A stretch of DNA of 54,601 nt from contig CANQVD010000025.1 in assembly GCA_947627215.1 (NCBI GenBank), positions 1 to 54,601 on the forward strand. Reading direction: 5' to 3'. The notes beneath the pieces were generated by a model. That model saw only the letters and a program-made list of their open reading frames with translations. It did not search any database and had not been told where the DNA came from. Position 1 is the stretch's first letter. The number at the start of each line of letters is the position of its first letter. This DNA is from an uncultured Eisenbergiella sp. Its GTDB lineage: Bacteria > Bacillota > Clostridia > Lachnospirales > Lachnospiraceae. The translations under genes were made by a program, and so were the position numbers. This document shows, in pieces, positions 18,801 through 27,238 of this stretch.

Positions 18801-19111
18801 CCACCGTCCGCCGCGGCGAACTGCTCTCTGGCCAGCAGCCGGATCTGATACGTCTCCCATCCGGGCCGCAGATCCACGAGCCCCCTTCGGGTCAGCTCGT
18901 CCAGCAGTGCGCTCTTCCCGAGGGTCGCGCACAGGATCACGCGCGCATGCCCTTCCAGCTCGTCCTCCGCAATGACCCGTGCCGCCCGGCCGGTCACCTT
19001 TTCCATATCCTTCGCCACTTTCCCGGCGATCCGCCTGACGCCCTCAAAGGCGGTATGCTCTGCCAGCAGCGGCGGCAGTTCCTGCCGCCGGTTCCATTCC
19101 ATCGTTCTCAT
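15848..19111 (-). CDS. Glycoside hydrolase family 115 xylan alpha-glucuronidase
   Basis: GH115 enzymes remove (4-O-methyl-)glucuronic acid from internal and terminal xylose units of glucuronoxylan. The 1087-aa protein shows the family core: SEYIGVTPLCCFGD near 148, RYRGFFINDEWPCFGSWATE near 190 and MKGNYLWPAMWSASFPLDGPG near 232, then GYSHHEPC, LTRYWEDAL, TIGMRGEYDS and a C-terminal beta domain ending at YLGPAES. About 34 residues after that (15848-15952) look unlike the family and run through the hisS promoter. No signal peptide, so it works on imported oligosaccharides. GAGG precedes the start; a Met at residue 4 is an alternative. Confidence 0.95.
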   Translation of the reverse strand: MRTMEWNRRQELPPLLAEHTAFEGVRRIAGKVAKDMEKVTGRAARVIAEDELEGHARVILCATLGKSALLDELTRRGLVDLRPGWETYQIRLLAREQFAAADGGNAEPPHGADAAGLCGGADAAFEWPRELEQILLICGSDKRGTIYGMFSLSEYIGVTPLCCFGDAAPQKRESVTIGPDIETVSKEPSVRYRGFFINDEWPCFGSWATEHFGGFNAACYDTVFEFLLRMKGNYLWPAMWSASFPLDGPGSANEELADLYGVVMGYSHHEPCLRASEEWKKVCGPDSPYGDAWNFYTNEKGLTRYWEDALKRSGKYDNMITIGMRGEYDSCMLGPEATVTENVELLKRIITVQRELIRRHVKRESGEPPLLLALYKEVEAYFYGDEKTPGLKDWDGLEGVTCMLCEDNYGQMRTLPTEEIRDRKGGFGMYYHLDYHGAPISYEWVDSTPLTRIWEQMGQAYEYGIRNVWIVNVGDVKFHEVPLTYFMALAWDFDKWGTGNPDSAREYTAQWAQRCFPAADAALRERIAGIFTDYIDINALRRPEALHAGIYHPCHYGETDRMLALAKDVERRSEENLRALLALSGQKALPPQLPKAADIRPETPAGAYYSMVHYPAVASMNLLKMHLYAGKNQHYAAQGRTVANAYAELSAACIRRDRELAEEWSAFGGGRWNGMQLASHIGFTKWNEDDCRYPVLMRVEPVARPRMSVSRADEERTATKNYGAPIVLEVPDFQYAGCKEVCLEIANTGTGVVSYEIRSEDGGPLPPWLLIAREKADAAQDGAREAAANGAKATAANGTKAEGTAMREGAETSLEFFRTLPAAGRTSLLEKIWLICVPKALPAEAKKVRLLISDGETLAAADIWGKAPAGDLLPRTFLEKNGVIAMNAARFCEKKDTEKGGFRILKGYGKYGSAVKVAPSTAAFSEDGEKPELTWRFYLEKPGEYRVDLIAAPTNPTEHGRPIRLAVRTQGGGRKKERILTLVPADFRAGEPGDPRWSSGVLDQERSTGFSDFFEAGQWELTVGALEAGAVLERIVISRDGARRSAYLGPAESVCTGAGKPECADMDRAERGGTEKNSGLTFRPAKI

Positions 19112-19137
19112 CCGTTTTTCCTCATTCCTTTTACATA

Positions 19138-19165
19138 CAGCCGCCCGGACCGGTCCGGGCGGCTG
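19138..19165 (-). terminator. Perfect 28-bp palindrome between the SGNH and GH115 genes
   Basis: CAGCCGCCCGGACC is followed directly by its exact reverse complement, starting 3 bases past the SGNH esterase stop and about 27 bases before the GH115 start. As RNA it folds into a very stable hairpin with no T-run after it. It may set the GH115:esterase ratio or be a bidirectional stabiliser rather than a full terminator. Confidence 0.5.
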
Positions 19166-19168
19166 CCA

Positions 19169-20884
19169 TCACTCCACATATCCGAATCCCAGTATGGTGA
19201 AATCCAGTTCCTCGTCCCCCGGGCACATCCGGATCTCCACATGGTGGATCTTCTTTTCCTGCTCCCGAAAACAGATCAGCGGATTGCAGTGCGTCCACCC
19301 GATCTGCCTGGGATCGATCAGAAGCACCTGCTCGCCGTCCGCGAACACCTGCGCTCTGCCGGCCCTGACCGAACCGGAATCCTTATAGACCAGCAGCAGC
19401 GTCCGGCAGGAAATCTCCATCCGGAAGGGCCTCGTTTCGCTTCCGCCCTCATGCTTCCAGTTGTAGGGGAACTGCGGCGTCTGCCCCAGATCCATATCCC
19501 GCTCCACGCCCTGGAGCTCCGCATCCGCTTTGTCAAAATCGCCGCAGTCAATGACCGCGCCCGCGGGATTCTGTTTCCGGTCCAAAAGCCTGACGCCCTC
19601 AAAGGCGCCGCCCAGCGGCGGCGCCGGAAGCGCCGTCCCTTCCGGTCCGACAGCCTGCCCGGCGGATCCCTCCGCGGCCTTTTCAAACAGATCGTTCAGA
19701 CAGTCCGCCATGATCCGATGCCCCACATTGGTCGGATGATACCGGTCATAGAAAAACTGATTTTTGCTGACCACCCTGCCCTCGCCCGGCTTTTGGTAAA
19801 ACTGTTCCTTCACCGCATCCCGAACGCTGACCATGGGAAGCCCGTAAGCCTCTCCCACCGGCGACAGCCGCTCCTGCAGGTTCCAGTCGTCCACGAAAAC
19901 CGCGAACAGAAGGATCACCGCCGGACGGTTGGGCGCGTTCAGGATCTTTCTCACCAGGGAATCATAGCACTCTCCCTTCGTCTCGTCCCCCTCATCGTTC
20001 ACCGCGAATTCCACCACGACTACATCCGGCAGCACTTCGCCGTCCCGGCACACATCCCGTTCATACCGGATCATACCCAGTTCGGAGGGCGTTCCGCCCA
20101 CGCCGGCCTTGCAGTAATGAATATTTTCCTCCGTCCCCCTTCCGGCCGCCCGACAGAAGCCGACAAACGCGCGGTACGCATAACAGCCCGTATGGATCGG
20201 CACGGCCCCCGCGCCCTGGGTGATGGAGCCTCCGAGAAAGGCCACCGTCACATCCTCTCCCCGGCGGGCCTTTTGCAGCGCCGCATAAAGCCGCGCCGTA
20301 TTCCCCGCCTGCACCAGGGATTTTTCGATCATCGCCCGATAAGCGGCGGAAGCAAAATCGACCGCCTCCTCTTCCTGTACCGGGGGCGCTTCAAAGCCGT
20401 CCTGCAAAAAGAACCGGACCCAGACCCTGTACGGCATGCCCGCCTTTTCAAAACCGAAGCGGATCTGCCCCGACTCCTTGTCATCCGAAGACCACTGACA
20501 GTCGCCCAGGACCAGCCGTCTTTCCGCCCCGTCCGCGCGCAGCCCCAGCCGCAGCATCGTGCCGGAGCCGTTGGGATCCGTCTTCCCGTACATCTGAAAC
20601 GCGAAGGAAACCTCCGCCGCCGGATCGTCTCCCTCCGCCGTCACGCCGATGCTGTGTACCAGCCTGCGGAATCCTTCCGTTGTCTTCAAAAGATCCAGCA
20701 TCGTTTCATCGGAAATACCGCCCACGATCCGCGCGCTGCTGATCATCCGTCCGTCATTCTGATACAGGAACGAAATGCCGCCTCCGTCCGGCGCGGGGCC
20801 GCCCGCCACTTCCTTGTTCCGCATGATGTAAAAATAACTCCGCTGTTTTTCCGGGTCCTTTGGAGCCCTCGGTCCTTCTGTCAT
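19169..20884 (-). CDS. SGNH-hydrolase esterase, probable acetyl-xylan esterase
   Basis: A 571-aa three-part protein without signal peptide. The middle (about 212-405) is an SGNH/GDSL hydrolase: nucleophile Ser in FLGGSITQGAG (about S220), block II Gly in GVGGTPSE, block III Asn in EFAVNDEGDE and the Asp/His pair in YDRYHPTNVGHR. The N-terminal part (about 40-165) is beta-rich and may bind carbohydrate; the C-terminal part (about 410-571) is a second beta domain of unknown role. Between a GH5 and a GH115 gene, deacetylation of xylo-oligosaccharides is the likely task (inference). The start overlaps the GH5 stop by 4 bases, with GGAGG inside the GH5 gene. Confidence 0.82.
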   Translation of the reverse strand: MTEGPRAPKDPEKQRSYFYIMRNKEVAGGPAPDGGGISFLYQNDGRMISSARIVGGISDETMLDLLKTTEGFRRLVHSIGVTAEGDDPAAEVSFAFQMYGKTDPNGSGTMLRLGLRADGAERRLVLGDCQWSSDDKESGQIRFGFEKAGMPYRVWVRFFLQDGFEAPPVQEEEAVDFASAAYRAMIEKSLVQAGNTARLYAALQKARRGEDVTVAFLGGSITQGAGAVPIHTGCYAYRAFVGFCRAAGRGTEENIHYCKAGVGGTPSELGMIRYERDVCRDGEVLPDVVVVEFAVNDEGDETKGECYDSLVRKILNAPNRPAVILLFAVFVDDWNLQERLSPVGEAYGLPMVSVRDAVKEQFYQKPGEGRVVSKNQFFYDRYHPTNVGHRIMADCLNDLFEKAAEGSAGQAVGPEGTALPAPPLGGAFEGVRLLDRKQNPAGAVIDCGDFDKADAELQGVERDMDLGQTPQFPYNWKHEGGSETRPFRMEISCRTLLLVYKDSGSVRAGRAQVFADGEQVLLIDPRQIGWTHCNPLICFREQEKKIHHVEIRMCPGDEELDFTILGFGYVE

Positions 20885-22158
20885 CTTTCCTCCGTTCTGG
20901 CCGCGGTCAGTTTATCCGCATTCTCCGCCAGCGCGTCCGCGATCTCCGGGGCGTACCAGGTCAGAGAACGCCGGTCGAAGATCCCGAATTTTTCTCCGTC
21001 CGCATCGTAAATGCCGTTGTCCCACCAGACGCACGGGATACCGCGCTGCCCGGCCATCTCCATATAATCCGCCAGCCACGCCAGCACCTGGTCCGTATTC
21101 TCCCGCGCCGTCCCGTCCGCGTCCCGGTAGGACTTGCGGACCGCGCCGAATTCCGTGATGATCACGGGCACGCCCCTGTCGATGAGATACCGGTCCAGAA
21201 GCTTCATATTAGCGGAAAGCTCTCCCTTCAGCGCCGGCGTCCATTCGCTGACGCTGTCCTGCCCGGGATCAAAGGCGAAGAAATAAGGCGTATACATATG
21301 CACCGCCACGGCGATGTTCTCATCATCCGCCGGGATCTCCAGCTCCCCGAGGGTCTGCGCGGTGACCGAATTCCCGTAAGGGCAGAGGATCAGGCACCGG
21401 TCGGCGTTTCTGCCGCCGCAGGAGCGCACGGTTCGCACAAAGGCGGCGTTCAGCCGGTTGACCGCTTCTCTGCCTTCTTTCGTGCCGCCGCTCCATTCCT
21501 CCGGCGAACCCTTGACCCTGGGCTCGTTCATCCCCTCAAACAACAGTTTTTCCCCGTAATCGGCAAACCGCCCGGCGATCTGCTTCCAGACGGCGCAAAG
21601 CTCTTCTTCCACCTGTTCCAGCCCGTCTTCCTGCGGTTTCAGCCAGTAATCCGGCTCATGGTGGGTATCCAGGATCACATACATGCCCTCGCCGTAAGCA
21701 TAATCCACCACCTGAGCCACCCGCTCCAACCAGTCCCGGTCGATCTCATAATCCGGCGCGCCGCCCACATGCTCGCTCCAGGTGACCGGAAGACGCAGCG
21801 TGCGAAAGCCCTGAAGGCGCACCGCGTCGATCATTTCCTTCGTGGTCTCGGGATTTCCCCAATAGGTCTCATCCGCCGCCGGATCTGGCGCACCGTGGGC
21901 GTCAAAGGTATTGCCCAGATTCCAGCCCACACCCATGTCGGCCAGAAGCCGCGCCGTATTTTCCCTGTTCCGCATTTCGTCCCCGGCCTGCACTTCCTGA
22001 TCCTCTGTCTCCGGGAAGCCCTCTTCCTCCGGCGTCTTCTCCGTCCGCTCCGTTCCCGCCGCCATGCCGTCCGCGCCGCCGGACGGCGTGCAGGAAGTCC
22101 AAAGAATGGCGGCGGTCAGCGCCGCCGCGATAACGGTCAACCTTTTTCTCATCCTCAT
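20881..22158 (-). CDS. Secreted GH5 endoglycanase lipoprotein
   Basis: A lipoprotein signal peptide ends at Cys23 (ILWTSC), followed by a short spacer and a GH5 catalytic domain (about 70-415): VGWNLGNTFDAHG, acid/base Glu in GMNEPR (about E212), VHMYTPYFF and nucleophile Glu in VIITEFGA (about E336). It is exposed on the cell surface and probably cuts xylan, xyloglucan or beta-glucan; GH5 covers many specificities and the subfamily is not certain from sequence. It heads a three-gene operon with the SGNH esterase and GH115, divergent from the AraC regulator. The ATG at 22152 has a better-spaced GAGG than that at 22158. Confidence 0.92.
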   Translation of the reverse strand: MRMRKRLTVIAAALTAAILWTSCTPSGGADGMAAGTERTEKTPEEEGFPETEDQEVQAGDEMRNRENTARLLADMGVGWNLGNTFDAHGAPDPAADETYWGNPETTKEMIDAVRLQGFRTLRLPVTWSEHVGGAPDYEIDRDWLERVAQVVDYAYGEGMYVILDTHHEPDYWLKPQEDGLEQVEEELCAVWKQIAGRFADYGEKLLFEGMNEPRVKGSPEEWSGGTKEGREAVNRLNAAFVRTVRSCGGRNADRCLILCPYGNSVTAQTLGELEIPADDENIAVAVHMYTPYFFAFDPGQDSVSEWTPALKGELSANMKLLDRYLIDRGVPVIITEFGAVRKSYRDADGTARENTDQVLAWLADYMEMAGQRGIPCVWWDNGIYDADGEKFGIFDRRSLTWYAPEIADALAENADKLTAARTEER

Positions 22159-22220
22159 AACCTCTAATTTCTACTTTTATTTGCATCAATTCCTGCCGAA
22201 AATTTGTTAAGAACACCCAA

Positions 22221-22249
22221 TTTACTTTTCATGAAAAAAAAGGTACAAT
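22221..22249 (+). promoter_or_regulatory. Candidate promoter of the AraC-type regulator
   Basis: TTTACT (22221-22226) and TACAAT (22244-22249) are spaced by 17 bases in an A+T-rich strip. The start of transcription would be near 22256, leaving a short leader that still contains GGGAG (22258-22262). The divergent GH5 operon has no clear promoter in the same strip; TTGATG followed by TAGAAA is a poor candidate. Confidence 0.55.
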
Positions 22250-22272
22250 ACAAAAAAGGGAGTGTGAAGCAT

Positions 22273-23202
22273 ATGGCAAAGATAAACGCTGATTTTTACA
22301 GCTCCAATAATGATTACTCCGGCACCCGCAAAATCCAGGCGGACATACAGGAGCTGGTAGAATACCGCGGGAACGCCTCCGTGCGCATCTGGTACAACGA
22401 GCAGACGGAATGCTTTGCCAACCACTGGCACAACGCCGTGGAGATCATCCTCCCAATGGAAAACTGGTATGATGCGACCGTCGGAGAGGAGCATTTTCAT
22501 CTGCAGCCCGGAGATATCCTGTTCATTCCTTCCCGCGCTCTCCATTCTCTCACCGCGCCGGAAAGCGGCATCCGCTTCATCTTTCTGCTGGATCCCGTTC
22601 CGCTGGAATCCATCCGCGGATTTTCCAGAATGGAATCGCTGCTCGCCTCCCCGCTCTATCTGACCCGCAGTCAGAATCCTTCGCTTTATGAGGAAGTGTA
22701 TCATATCCTGCTGCAGATGCGCAACGAATACTTCGGCTCCAACGAATATTCCGACCTGTCCGTCTATTCCCTGTTTCTGAATCTGTATGTGGTCCTCGGG
22801 AATGACCGATCCAACAATCAGGCGCTCTCCTCTTCCGGGCAGATCACCCGTCAGAAGGAATACGCCGATAAATTCAACGGAATCCTCGAATATATCGATT
22901 CCCACTATACGGAAGATCTGTCTTTGGAGGATATGGCCTCTTCAGCGGGTTTTTCCAAATTTCATTTTTCCAGACTCTTCAAACAGTATACCGGCTTTAC
23001 CTTCGCCGCCTACGTCTGCCACCGGAAGGTCCGGGTCGCGGAGGAACTGCTGAGCCAGTCTGACCTGCCTATCACCCAGATCGCGATGCAGTCCGGGTTT
23101 TCCAGTCTTCCCACCTTTAACCGCGTCTTCCGCCAGCAGAAGAACTGCTCGCCCTCCGAATTCCGCACCAAAAACGGAATCATGCATCACATGCATAGCT
23201 GA
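22273..23202 (+). CDS. AraC-family transcriptional regulator with cupin sensor
   Basis: The N-terminal half (about 30-130) is a cupin-like sugar-sensing domain (NHWHNAVEIILPMEN, LQPGDILFIPSRALHSL). The C-terminal about 100 residues hold two helix-turn-helix motifs of the AraC/XylS type (LSLEDMASSAGFSKFHFSRL and ITQIAMQSGFSSLPTFNRVF). The ATG at 22273 has GGGAG ten bases upstream. It is the sole intact plus-strand gene, between the two minus-strand arms of the xylan locus, and is the obvious local regulator, sensing a xylan breakdown product (inference). Its 3' end overlaps the GH43 gene coming the other way by 23 bases. Confidence 0.93.
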   Translation: MAKINADFYSSNNDYSGTRKIQADIQELVEYRGNASVRIWYNEQTECFANHWHNAVEIILPMENWYDATVGEEHFHLQPGDILFIPSRALHSLTAPESGIRFIFLLDPVPLESIRGFSRMESLLASPLYLTRSQNPSLYEEVYHILLQMRNEYFGSNEYSDLSVYSLFLNLYVVLGNDRSNNQALSSSGQITRQKEYADKFNGILEYIDSHYTEDLSLEDMASSAGFSKFHFSRLFKQYTGFTFAAYVCHRKVRVAEELLSQSDLPITQIAMQSGFSSLPTFNRVFRQQKNCSPSEFRTKNGIMHHMHS

Positions 23203-24748
23203 ATTCACGGAACACGGCAGAACCGCCCGGCTTCCTGGTGGAATAAACGGCCAGCCCGCAGCGGCAGCCGGTAAAATGATCCAGTCCAAAGTAAAGCTGA
23301 TGCGCCCTGCCCACGCTTTTCCAGTTTTCTCCCTCTTCCGTCTCTCTGCTGGAAAAGGAAACCTGATCCGCCCCGTCGGAAAAATCCGCCTCCATCCGCA
23401 TACGGACGACGGCCCCTTTCAGTCTGATCCGCGCCGTCTCCTCGCCGGAAAGATAATCACTGTTCCGAAGTCCTCTGTCCTTTTCTTTTTTCTCCCGGCA
23501 TAAAAGCACCGCATAATATTGGCCCAACTGCTTTGTGACAGCCAGCATGGCATAGCAGCCCTGCAGCGCGCACAGGCCGGCATAGTCTCCGTCCCGAAGC
23601 GCTCCGGCATCCACCGTCACCTCTATGCGGGATACGGGCATCATCAGCCTCTGGGTCAGCGTATTCACCGCCTGCGTCACATTGGCGCAGATCTTTCCGG
23701 TGGTGATGCGCAGACCGCCTTCCGGTTCTGCCGTCCACAGCTCCGGCTCCGGTTCATGGTTCCACTGCCACTGTTTTTTCAGATGAAAGGCGCCGTTTTC
23801 ATCCGGCTCATACACAAAATCGTCCGAGGTGAAAATCGGCTCATAATGGCATTCCGGCCGCGCGCTTTCCATCGTCAGGACCCGGGGCGCCTTTCCCCGC
23901 TTTCCGAACACCGGGAAACCGTCTTCCCAGTGCACATCGACCAGCACCGGAACACGTCCCACCGCGCCGTGATCCTGCAAAAGCACACTGTACCAGCTTC
24001 CGTCCGCTGCCTGCACCACGCCGCCCTGGGCGACGCCGCAGTTATGATAGCCCAGATCGTCGTCCAGCACCGGGCCTCCCGAGAATTCCCCTTCCAGCGA
24101 ATTGCCGCAGAAGCAGTACTGCGTCCGCCGCATGGTTCCCGTGCTGGGCCAGTCCAGCACGAACAGATAATATTTCCCGCCGATCTTATAAAAATGGGAG
24201 CCCTCATACCCCAGGAAAACCCCGGGGCGATCCTTTACCAGCCTTCGGAAAAGGCCTCCCGGCGCAAACCCGCCAAGATCCGGTGCAAGCTCCCGGATCC
24301 AGATCTCGGAATTGCCGTAGACCAGATAAACCCTTCCGTCGTCATCGAAAAACAGAGAGCTGTCATGATAATACCGGTCCAGCTTCCGGCACTCCCACGG
24401 GCCTTCCACCTGGGGCGCGGAATAGAAAAAGGTCCGGCCGGTGCGTCTGGCCGCAAAACACACGTAAAACCGCCCGTCATGATAACGCAGGCAGCCCGCC
24501 CACATGCCGCAGCCATAGCCGTTTTTTTCATAATCCAGGCTGACCTCCGGAAGATCTCCGAAGCTGTCGAACACATAGGATGCGATCTCCCAGTGCAGCA
24601 GATCATAGGAGCGCAGGATCACGCCGCCCGGCAGAAAATGCATGGTGGAGCAGAGCATATAATAGGTATCTCCCACCCGGATCACATCCGGATCGGGGAA
24701 ATCGGCTCCGATCAGGGGATTCTTTTTTTTCTGTAGCTGCGCTGCCAT
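23180..24748 (-). CDS. Glycoside hydrolase family 43, beta-xylosidase/arabinofuranosidase
   Basis: A five-bladed propeller enzyme. The general-base Asp is in ADFPDPDVIR (about residue 19); the general acid is probably the Glu in GYEGSHFYK, followed by KYYLFVLDW. A C-terminal beta-sandwich of about 200 residues (from about 320), as in many beta-xylosidases, ends the 522-aa protein. No signal peptide, so it releases xylose or arabinose from imported oligosaccharides. The ATG at 24748 follows GGGAGAAGAG; an in-frame GTG at 24760 is less likely. It ends the 13-gene operon and overlaps the convergent AraC gene at the 3' end. Confidence 0.93.
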   Translation of the reverse strand: MAAQLQKKKNPLIGADFPDPDVIRVGDTYYMLCSTMHFLPGGVILRSYDLLHWEIASYVFDSFGDLPEVSLDYEKNGYGCGMWAGCLRYHDGRFYVCFAARRTGRTFFYSAPQVEGPWECRKLDRYYHDSSLFFDDDGRVYLVYGNSEIWIRELAPDLGGFAPGGLFRRLVKDRPGVFLGYEGSHFYKIGGKYYLFVLDWPSTGTMRRTQYCFCGNSLEGEFSGGPVLDDDLGYHNCGVAQGGVVQAADGSWYSVLLQDHGAVGRVPVLVDVHWEDGFPVFGKRGKAPRVLTMESARPECHYEPIFTSDDFVYEPDENGAFHLKKQWQWNHEPEPELWTAEPEGGLRITTGKICANVTQAVNTLTQRLMMPVSRIEVTVDAGALRDGDYAGLCALQGCYAMLAVTKQLGQYYAVLLCREKKEKDRGLRNSDYLSGEETARIRLKGAVVRMRMEADFSDGADQVSFSSRETEEGENWKSVGRAHQLYFGLDHFTGCRCGLAVYSTRKPGGSAVFREFSYACDA

Positions 24749-24796
24749 CTCTTCTCCCACTCTTTCTTACGCGTATTCCGCAGGCGCTGTTTTTGC

Positions 24797-26245
24797 TTAC
24801 TCTCCGATAAACTGATAAAACGCGGGCTTGGGCCGATAAGCATCGTCGAATAGCAGGGGACACTGGGTCAGGCCCGTCGTGTTCCCGCCCCCGATATTGG
24901 AACGGCTCTGAAGCCAGGAATAGTGGTCCACCGTCCCCCAGAAGGTGATGCCCGTCACGTTGACGCCTTCCTTCGCGTTGGCCTGCTGCATAGCCCAGTA
25001 AAGCATCCGGTAGCGCTCCGCCTGCTTTTCGTATTCCTCTTCTTTGGACGCCTCGCTGCCGTCATACCCTTCGCTGGCCCGCATGTCGAACTCCGTGATC
25101 TGCACGTTTCCCACGACCTTCGCGTACCTTTCGATGGAGGTTTCAAAATCGTTCCAGGACGGGGACGACATGTTGTAATGCCCCTGCATCCCCATGGCGT
25201 CAATGCGGGTGCCCTCTCCGGGCGCGCCCTCCAGCGCCCTGACGGCCTCCAGCAGCGCGAGGATCCCCCGCTGTTTATGGAAGGAGCATTCGTTGTAATC
25301 GTTGTAATACAGCTCCAGATCGGCCGGCGCGTATTTGTTGGCGTATAAAAAGGCGTTCAGAATATATTCGTTGCTCTGATAAACCTTCCACCAACTGGAA
25401 TTGCTGCCGTGGGTATCCTGGCTTAAGGGTTCATCGGGATTCTCCCTGTCGGAACGGTAGGTTCCCGTATTGTCGCTGACCGCCTCGTTCACCACGTCCC
25501 AGCCGTAGAACATGCCCTTATACCTGCTGTCCTCCCCGGTGAAGTGGGTCAGCACCGTCCGAATGTACCATTCCAGCCGCTTGTTCATGGTATCCTTATC
25601 CACATAGTCTTTGCTCTTGTCGTAGTCCACATGGAAAAACCATTCCGGCGTCTGGGAGTGCCAGACCAGCACATGGCCCCGCACCATGATCTTCTCGTCC
25701 GGATGGTTCTGATTCCAGCCCATCACCTGATCCAGCATCGATTCCGCTCTGGAGAAATCCATCTTCGGGACGAGGATCGTTTCCCCGTTCAGTTCGTCCT
25801 CCTGGGTGCCGGGGCATTTCCCGTTGCTGTAGCCGAACAGGGCGTCCGGCTTGAGCTCGTTCCCAAAGGTGAGCGCGTTGAAATGCGTCGTGATGATATC
25901 CCAGACCTTTTTGTCCCGCATCTCAAACTGGGTCGCCTCCGCGCCGATCCGGCATCCCATTGCCTTCTGTACCGCATCCTTTAAAACGGGCACTTCGCTC
26001 TCCTCCTCCGACATGCCGCTCTCCTTCGCTTCCGCCGCCGTCTCTGCAAAGACCGTTTCCGCCGCAGGCGCTGTTTCCGCCGCGGAATCCGCTTCCCGCG
26101 CGGAAACGGTCTCATTCGCAGGAGCCGTTTTGTCCGCAGTCTCTGCTTCCTCTGCTGACGCCGCCGCGTTTCTGCAGCCGCCCAGGATCGTTCCCGTCAG
26201 CAGGATAAACGCCGTCCAAAAAGCCAGCTTTTTCTTCATGCCCAT
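24797..26245 (-). CDS. GH10 endo-1,4-beta-xylanase lipoprotein
   Basis: A surface xylanase. The lipobox TILGGC places the lipidated Cys at residue 24, followed by a 60-residue Ala/Glu/Thr-rich spacer and a GH10 domain (about 88-480). Marks are FNALTFGNELKPD near 122, RGHVLVWHSQTPEWFF near 189, the acid/base Glu in GWDVVNEAVSD (about E254) and the nucleophile Glu in VQITEFDMR (about E385). This is the main backbone-cutting enzyme of the locus and fixes its substrate as xylan. AAGGAG lies six bases before the start. Confidence 0.97.
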   Translation of the reverse strand: MGMKKKLAFWTAFILLTGTILGGCRNAAASAEEAETADKTAPANETVSAREADSAAETAPAAETVFAETAAEAKESGMSEEESEVPVLKDAVQKAMGCRIGAEATQFEMRDKKVWDIITTHFNALTFGNELKPDALFGYSNGKCPGTQEDELNGETILVPKMDFSRAESMLDQVMGWNQNHPDEKIMVRGHVLVWHSQTPEWFFHVDYDKSKDYVDKDTMNKRLEWYIRTVLTHFTGEDSRYKGMFYGWDVVNEAVSDNTGTYRSDRENPDEPLSQDTHGSNSSWWKVYQSNEYILNAFLYANKYAPADLELYYNDYNECSFHKQRGILALLEAVRALEGAPGEGTRIDAMGMQGHYNMSSPSWNDFETSIERYAKVVGNVQITEFDMRASEGYDGSEASKEEEYEKQAERYRMLYWAMQQANAKEGVNVTGITFWGTVDHYSWLQSRSNIGGGNTTGLTQCPLLFDDAYRPKPAFYQFIGE

Positions 26246-26264
26246 GCCCTCTCCTTCCGCCGCC

Positions 26265-27170
26265 TTACCGCCTCGCGGGCGTTCTGGCCGCCGGAGCCGT
26301 CAGCGCGGCGATCCTTCCCCGGATGAATTCTCTCTGTTCGTCCTTCACCAGAAAATACAGGTAGGCGTCCAGCACATACTGCTGGGGCATCCCCCGCCCG
26401 GCGATCTTGAAGTTCACGAATCCGCGGCCGATATAATCCCCGATCTCCTCATTGGAGATAAAGGCGGGACGTTTCCTGCATTCCTCGAAGGTCTTGTTGG
26501 GATTCGCGTTGGGACAGGCGAAGACGTCCTTCACGTCGAACTCCAACTGGGCCCTGGACTGCTGGGCGTAGTGCTCCGCCCTTCTGGGGCAGCCCGGCGT
26601 GCAGACCTCATTGACCAGGATCTCCACCCGTCCCGCACAGGGCTCCAGCCGCTTCAGCACGTCCTGATCGTGATTCAGATCGTAGTCCAGCACCACCAGG
26701 TAATAGTCCCGCTCCAGCTCCTCCATCAGCCTTCCCGTCTCCACGATCCGCTTCGTGGTGGAGGAGATCAGCGGGAAGTGGGGATATTCCCGGCGGATGT
26801 AGTCCTCCAGCACCCTGGTGTTGACCAGGACCTGATTCATCCCGTTGTCCGCCAGCCGCATGATGAGGTTGCAATAGGTGTCCTGCAGGTGCTTCTCCTC
26901 CAGACAGGAATTGGTCCAGGTGAAACGCACCGGGACGCCCCTGCTGTTGTACAGCTTCAGGGTCGCCTCGATATCCCGTTTCCCGGCGATTCCCATCACC
27001 ACCCGTCCGCCGTTCCAGATGGCCCCGGGAAAGGTGCCGTAAACCGAGCCGATCCGATACTCTTCCCGGAAACAGTTCGGATATTCCTTCATCAGCGTGA
27101 TCACCGCCAGATTCAGCGCCCGGAAATAACAGAAGCCGGGCAGATGCCAGTATACCTTTCTCTCAGCCAT
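26265..27170 (-). CDS. U32 peptidase-like (UbiU/YhbU fold) protein, paralogue 1
   Basis: A 301-aa protein of unknown role, distantly like the U32 'peptidase' family. The shared marks are a Cys pair in LVNEVCTPGCPRRAEHY (near residue 190), a later Cys in DVFACPNAN and the ending GFVNFKIAGRG, which matches the SFKIEGR block of U32 proteins. In UbiU-type relatives such cysteines hold an iron-sulphur cluster used in hydroxylation or tRNA modification, not proteolysis. It has no signal peptide. Its neighbour 27300-28250 is a clear paralogue. Placement between a binding protein and a xylanase is unusual. AAAAGGAG precedes the start. Confidence 0.65.
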   Translation of the reverse strand: MAERKVYWHLPGFCYFRALNLAVITLMKEYPNCFREEYRIGSVYGTFPGAIWNGGRVVMGIAGKRDIEATLKLYNSRGVPVRFTWTNSCLEEKHLQDTYCNLIMRLADNGMNQVLVNTRVLEDYIRREYPHFPLISSTTKRIVETGRLMEELERDYYLVVLDYDLNHDQDVLKRLEPCAGRVEILVNEVCTPGCPRRAEHYAQQSRAQLEFDVKDVFACPNANPNKTFEECRKRPAFISNEEIGDYIGRGFVNFKIAGRGMPQQYVLDAYLYFLVKDEQREFIRGRIAALTAPAARTPARR

Positions 27171-27238
27171 TTGATCTCCTTTTCATTCCTGGAACATAAA
27201 CGTTCGCGCTCCAGCCGGACAGAGTATCCGCCGAGGCT

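Noticed and set aside
16235-21010. A 1591-codon open frame on the plus strand
   Set aside because: It lies exactly opposite GH115 and the SGNH esterase, has low-complexity composition rich in Arg, Pro and His, and no family similarity. Long antisense frames are expected in G+C-rich DNA.
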